DNA from: Peptostreptococcus sp. D1
GTDB lineage: Bacteria; Bacillota; Clostridia; Peptostreptococcales; Peptostreptococcaceae
Assembly (NCBI RefSeq): GCF_900112955.1
Contig: NZ_FONP01000013.1
Location: 1-54,638, forward strand
DNA length: 54,638 bases
Direction of reading: 5' to 3'
In this document: one piece after another, positions 51,643 to 54,638 of the stretch
Layout of the letters: each line of letters starts with the position of its first letter
Numbering within the stretch: the first letter of the stretch is position 1
Made by a program: the position numbers and the translations under genes
The notes under the pieces: generated by a model
What the model was told of the DNA's origin: nothing
The model's database searches: none
What the model saw: only the letters and a program-made list of their open reading frames with translations

Positions 51643-52611
51643 TTATTTCAGTTTATCTATATAATTTACGTCCTTTAAAAGAGGTCTGGAGAATCCAAAA
51701 AACTTTATATTGTAATTATTGTGTAGTCTTTCGATTTGCTCCAAAGTCCTAACTCCTCCTGTTAGAATCACATCAGTATCTACCATGGATATCAGCTTTT
51801 CTGCGGCTTCTCTATAGTAAGCATCATCAGTTTCTTTGTATTTTAGAAACTTATTCCCACTGACTTCTATTGCATCAATTCCTAAATCGGACAATTTTTT
51901 ACACATAAACAAAAACTCATCTACAGTTAATCCGCCTTCAATTTCATCGGATGAGTTAATTTTTATCCAAATGGGATAATCGTGCCCCGTTTCATCTCTC
52001 ATAGCAGTATAAACCTCTTTCAAAATTCTGAACCTATTTTCTACAGAGCCACCATATTCATCAGTTCTATGATTGAAAATCGGAGAGATAAATTGAGACA
52101 ATAAATATCCATGTGCTGAATGAATTTGGACACCATCAAAACCTGCTTCTTTTGCACGAGCTGCAGCCAACGCAAATAAATTAACCACATTATCAATATC
52201 GTCTTTTGTCATTTCTTTTGGAGTTAAATTAGATCTAGGATGTGTTATTTCAGATGGTCCCAATATTATCGCCTTTTCTGGATATCCCTGACTGATAGAC
52301 GAACCATGTACAATTTGCATAATAATTTTTCCACCAGAATTATGGACTTCATCAGTCAATTTTTTGTAATCTCCAATCATATCGTCGCTATATATTCCAA
52401 GCTGATATTCAGCGGGTTGCTCGTAATTTGAAATATAAGCATAGCTAGTTATGATTGCTCCAACATTTCCTTTTGTCAAATCAACGTATAATTTGACGAT
52501 ATCATCGGTTGGTCTACCATCAATTGTAGCTTTACCCTCATAAGTTGCAGATCTTACAAAATGGTTTTTTACTTCAATTTTGCCTATTGTAGTGTTATTA
52601 AAAAAATTCAT
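51643..52611 (-). CDS. OYE-family NADH:flavin oxidoreductase
   Basis: A 322-residue FMN-dependent TIM-barrel oxidoreductase of the Old Yellow Enzyme family. Motifs are NHFVRSATYEG, FDGVQIHSAHGYLLSQF with FISPIFNHRTDEYGGSVENR, ending in SRPLLKD-type phosphate binding. The C-terminal Fe-S/FAD domains found in 2,4-dienoyl-CoA reductase relatives are absent, so it is a single-domain form. The substrate is probably an unsaturated carbonyl compound. AAGGAGA precedes the ATG by 8 bases. Confidence 0.88.
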   Translation of the reverse strand: MNFFNNTTIGKIEVKNHFVRSATYEGKATIDGRPTDDIVKLYVDLTKGNVGAIITSYAYISNYEQPAEYQLGIYSDDMIGDYKKLTDEVHNSGGKIIMQIVHGSSISQGYPEKAIILGPSEITHPRSNLTPKEMTKDDIDNVVNLFALAAARAKEAGFDGVQIHSAHGYLLSQFISPIFNHRTDEYGGSVENRFRILKEVYTAMRDETGHDYPIWIKINSSDEIEGGLTVDEFLFMCKKLSDLGIDAIEVSGNKFLKYKETDDAYYREAAEKLISMVDTDVILTGGVRTLEQIERLHNNYNIKFFGFSRPLLKDVNYIDKLK

Positions 52612-53042
52612 AATACATATCTCCTTTTTGTAGTGTCAATAATTTTGCGGCTTTTGAATACATGGTTTAACTTTTTTTAATGATCCAAATATTTAATAAA
52701 ACAGTCGTTTAATAGTACCGTTGTTTAATAGTACAGTTGTTTAATAATATAGTTATCTAATGTTTTAGCTATTAGAATATCTTTCAGAATTTTTTAATTA
52801 AAACAAAATCTGTAGCTGTGATATATTAGATAATTATTAAAAATTTCAATTGTATTTGTATTGGAATTATATATTGAAATATGGCTATATGTCAATGCAT
52901 AAAATATTGTTTTTTTAATTTTGAATAAAGCTGCTGGGGGAATTGAAATTTACACAATTCAAATAAATATAAAAAATTACTTAAAAAAGCGTACAAACAA
53001 TCTAATAATACAATTAAAATACGTGATTATATAAATGATTTA
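52612..53042. other. AT-rich intergenic region
   Basis: No gene is visible in this divergent region. It contains a 16-bp tandem repeat array at 52695-52774. The rest is AT-rich. I find no purine riboswitch before guaA. Confidence 0.5.
52695..52774. repeat. 16-bp degenerate tandem repeats
   Basis: Five units of 16 bases at 52695, 52711, 52727, 52743 and 52759 share AATAGTACAGTTGTTT-like sequence. Units 2 and 3 differ by one base, the others more. The array is upstream of the OYE gene and could be an operator or slippage product. Confidence 0.7.
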
Positions 53043-53051
53043 TGATATAAT
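53043..53051 (+). promoter_or_regulatory. guaA promoter, extended -10
   Basis: TGATATAAT at 53043-53051 is an extended -10, about 56 bases before the ATG. The -35 is weak. Confidence 0.5.
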
Positions 53052-53106
53052 ATTAGTTGACAAATTATAATGATGAATGAAATTTTCAGTTTGAGAGGAG
53101 ATATAT

Positions 53107-54638
53107 ATGAAGCACGAAATAGTTCTTGTTATTGACTTTGGTGGTCAGTATAATCAGTTAATTGCAAGAAGAGTAAGAGAAAACAATGTATATTGTGAAA
53201 TTCTACCATATACTGTAGATTTAGAAAAAATTAAAGCGAAAAATCCAAAGGGAATAATTTTTACGGGTGGTCCAAATAGTGCTTACTTGGAAGATTCACC
53301 AAAGATTTCAAACGAAATATTTGAGTTAGGTGTACCTATTTTAGGTATATGTTATGGGGATCAGCTGATGGCACATCTTCTTGGTGGAAAAGTTGAAAAG
53401 GGTGACAATCAGACACGTGAATATGGTAAAACTATTATCGAATATGGAAAATCGCCTATATTCAAAGATGTAGACTCTAATCAAGTTTGGATGAGTCATA
53501 CTGATTATATATCATCGGCGCCAGAAGGCTTTGACATAGTTGCAACTACTTCTAATTGCCCTATTGCAGCAATGCAAAATGTAGAAAAGAAACTATATGG
53601 TGTACAGTTCCATCCAGAGGTTGAACATTCAATTGACGGAGATAAAATATTGAAAAACTTCCTTTATGATATTTGCGAGGTCAGTGGAGACTGGACTACA
53701 AGCTCGTTCATTGATGATAAAATAGCAGAAATCAAAAATATTGTTGGAGACAAAAAAGCTCTTTGTGCACTAAGTGGTGGAGTAGATTCATCTGTTGCAG
53801 CAGTATTGATGCATAAAGCAATTGGTGATAATCTTATATGTATATTTGTTGATCATGGTCTACTTAGAAAAAACGAAGGAAACGATGTAGAAAGAATATT
53901 TAGAGAAAAGTTTAGCATGAACTTGATAAGAGTAAATGCTGAAGATAGATTTCTTGGCAAATTAAAAGGTGTGACAGAACCTGAAGCCAAGAGAAAAATT
54001 ATCGGCGAAGAATTTATCAGAGTGTTTGAAGAAGAATCACATAAATTAGGAAAAATGGATTTCTTGGTACAGGGAACAATTTATCCTGATATAGTTGAAA
54101 GTGGCTTAGGTGACTCAGCGACTATTAAATCGCACCACAATGTTGGTGGATTACCAGAAGATGTTGATTTCCAAGAGATAATAGAACCATTAAGGGAGCT
54201 TTTCAAAGATGAGGTTAGAAAAATAGGATTAGAATTAGGTATAGAAGAAAATCTTATTTTCAGACATCCATTTCCGGGTCCAGGACTTGGGATTAGAGTA
54301 ATTGGAGAGGTTACAAAAGAAAAATGCGATATATTGAGAGATGCTGATGCTGTTTATATGGATGAATTGAGAAAAGCAGGTCTGTATAAGGAGATTTGGC
54401 AGGCATTTGCAACACTTCCAGACGTTAAGACTGTGGGTGTTATGGGAGATGAAAGAACATATGCTTATCTTGTGGGATTGAGAGCAGTGGCTTCTAGTGA
54501 TGGGATGACTTCTGATTGGTATAAGATACCTTATGATGTGCTGGAAAGGATTAGTAATAGGATTATTAATGAATGCGAAGGCGTGAATAGGGTTGTGTAT
54601 GATATAACAAGTAAACCACCTGGTACGATCGAGTGGGA
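53107..54638 (+). CDS. guaA: GMP synthase (glutamine-hydrolysing), 3' end cut
   Basis: At least 510 residues; the frame is open at the window edge and stops within about the last codons, since it reads SKPPGTIEW at the end, where the family normally ends. It amidates XMP to GMP. The amidotransferase domain has Cys82 in LGICYGDQL and HPEVEH; the ATP-pyrophosphatase domain has the P-loop [12 protein letters not shown], and the dimerisation domain has [24 protein letters not shown] precedes the ATG by 6 bases. Confidence 0.96.
   Translation, partial: MKHEIVLVIDFGGQYNQLIARRVRENNVYCEILPYTVDLEKIKAKNPKGIIFTGGPNSAYLEDSPKISNEIFELGVPILGICYGDQLMAHLLGGKVEKGDNQTREYGKTIIEYGKSPIFKDVDSNQVWMSHTDYISSAPEGFDIVATTSNCPIAAMQNVEKKLYGVQFHPEVEHSIDGDKILKNFLYDICEVSGDWTTSSFIDDKIAEIKNIVGDKKALCALSGGVDSSVAAVLMHKAIGDNLICIFVDHGLLRKNEGNDVERIFREKFSMNLIRVNAEDRFLGKLKGVTEPEAKRKIIGEEFIRVFEEESHKLGKMDFLVQGTIYPDIVESGLGDSATIKSHHNVGGLPEDVDFQEIIEPLRELFKDEVRKIGLELGIEENLIFRHPFPGPGLGIRVIGEVTKEKCDILRDADAVYMDELRKAGLYKEIWQAFATLPDVKTVGVMGDERTYAYLVGLRAVASSDGMTSDWYKIPYDVLERISNRIINECEGVNRVVYDITSKPPGTIEW

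Noticed and set aside
52612-53106. Purine riboswitch before guaA
   Set aside because: I looked for the conserved purine-aptamer core and its three paired elements and found none; only an extended -10 and AT-rich DNA.

Overview
The window looks like the chromosome of a low-GC, strictly fermentative Gram-positive anaerobe of the Clostridia, probably Peptostreptococcaceae-like. The evidence is AT-rich DNA with strong AGGAGG ribosome sites, frequent TTG and GTG starts, a SUF operon of the SufCBDSU type, a PTS fructose operon, phosphotransbutyrylase/butyrate kinase, indolepyruvate:ferredoxin oxidoreductase, and a 2-hydroxyacyl-CoA dehydratase-type activase. The species cannot be named from the sequence alone. 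I see no tRNA, rRNA, CRISPR array or prophage.

Layout. 1-4230: AT-rich tandem repeats, then fruR-fruK-fruA, with phased TGATAGAA repeats as the likely FruR sites. 4330-8242: an unusual operon of a divergent CDA-fold deaminase, an activase ATPase, a nucleotide-pyrophosphatase-like phosphodiesterase and a UMF1-type MFS transporter. 8301-11743: marR-MATE efflux, a PsiE-like membrane protein, and bioY under a BirA-type operator. 11801-15805: threonine dehydrogenase (SDR type) with DAHP synthase; an AhpD-like protein with an ArsS-like radical SAM enzyme; a C_GCAxxG_C_C protein. 16005-19380: a DUF5685-like protein, then a divergent sortase/cell-wall-anchored surface protein pair. 19526-24975: sufCBDSU plus an acidic protein, ending in a terminator whose loop carries a 54-bp palindromic mobile-element-like insertion. 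25062-28388: a membrane protein, a Cys-rich TPR-like protein, a HAD phosphatase, a 45-bp repeat array and an unrecognised protein. 28548-34280: iorAB, ptb, buk, a YheO/DauR-like regulator and a small ORF. 34646-37955: an MBL-fold hydrolase, a RelQ-type alarmone synthetase and a calcineurin-like/HAD fusion phosphatase. 38033-43929: class II aldolase, then glycolipid glycosyltransferase, polysaccharide deacetylase, flippase-like protein and rpoN. 43951-51606: cggR-gapA-pgk-tpiA-gpmI-eno. 51643 to the end: an OYE-family oxidoreductase and guaA, which is cut at the window end within its last codons.

How the genes work together. Fructose enters through FruA and FruK, and carbon flows through FbaA and the CggR-controlled lower glycolysis. 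IorAB converts 2-oxo acids from amino acids to acyl-CoA, and Ptb/Buk can recover ATP from acyl-CoA, so the 28-33 kb block reads as an energy-conserving fermentation module. SUF supplies the Fe-S clusters these enzymes need.

The least ordinary parts are the deaminase/activase/phosphodiesterase/transporter operon, the alarmone synthetase operon with its two-domain phosphatase, the ArsS/AhpD pair, the sortase with an LAKTG substrate, and several regulatory structures (FruR phased repeats, the bioY operator that doubles as a terminator, the insertion in the suf terminator). No single region proves a new defence or mobile system.
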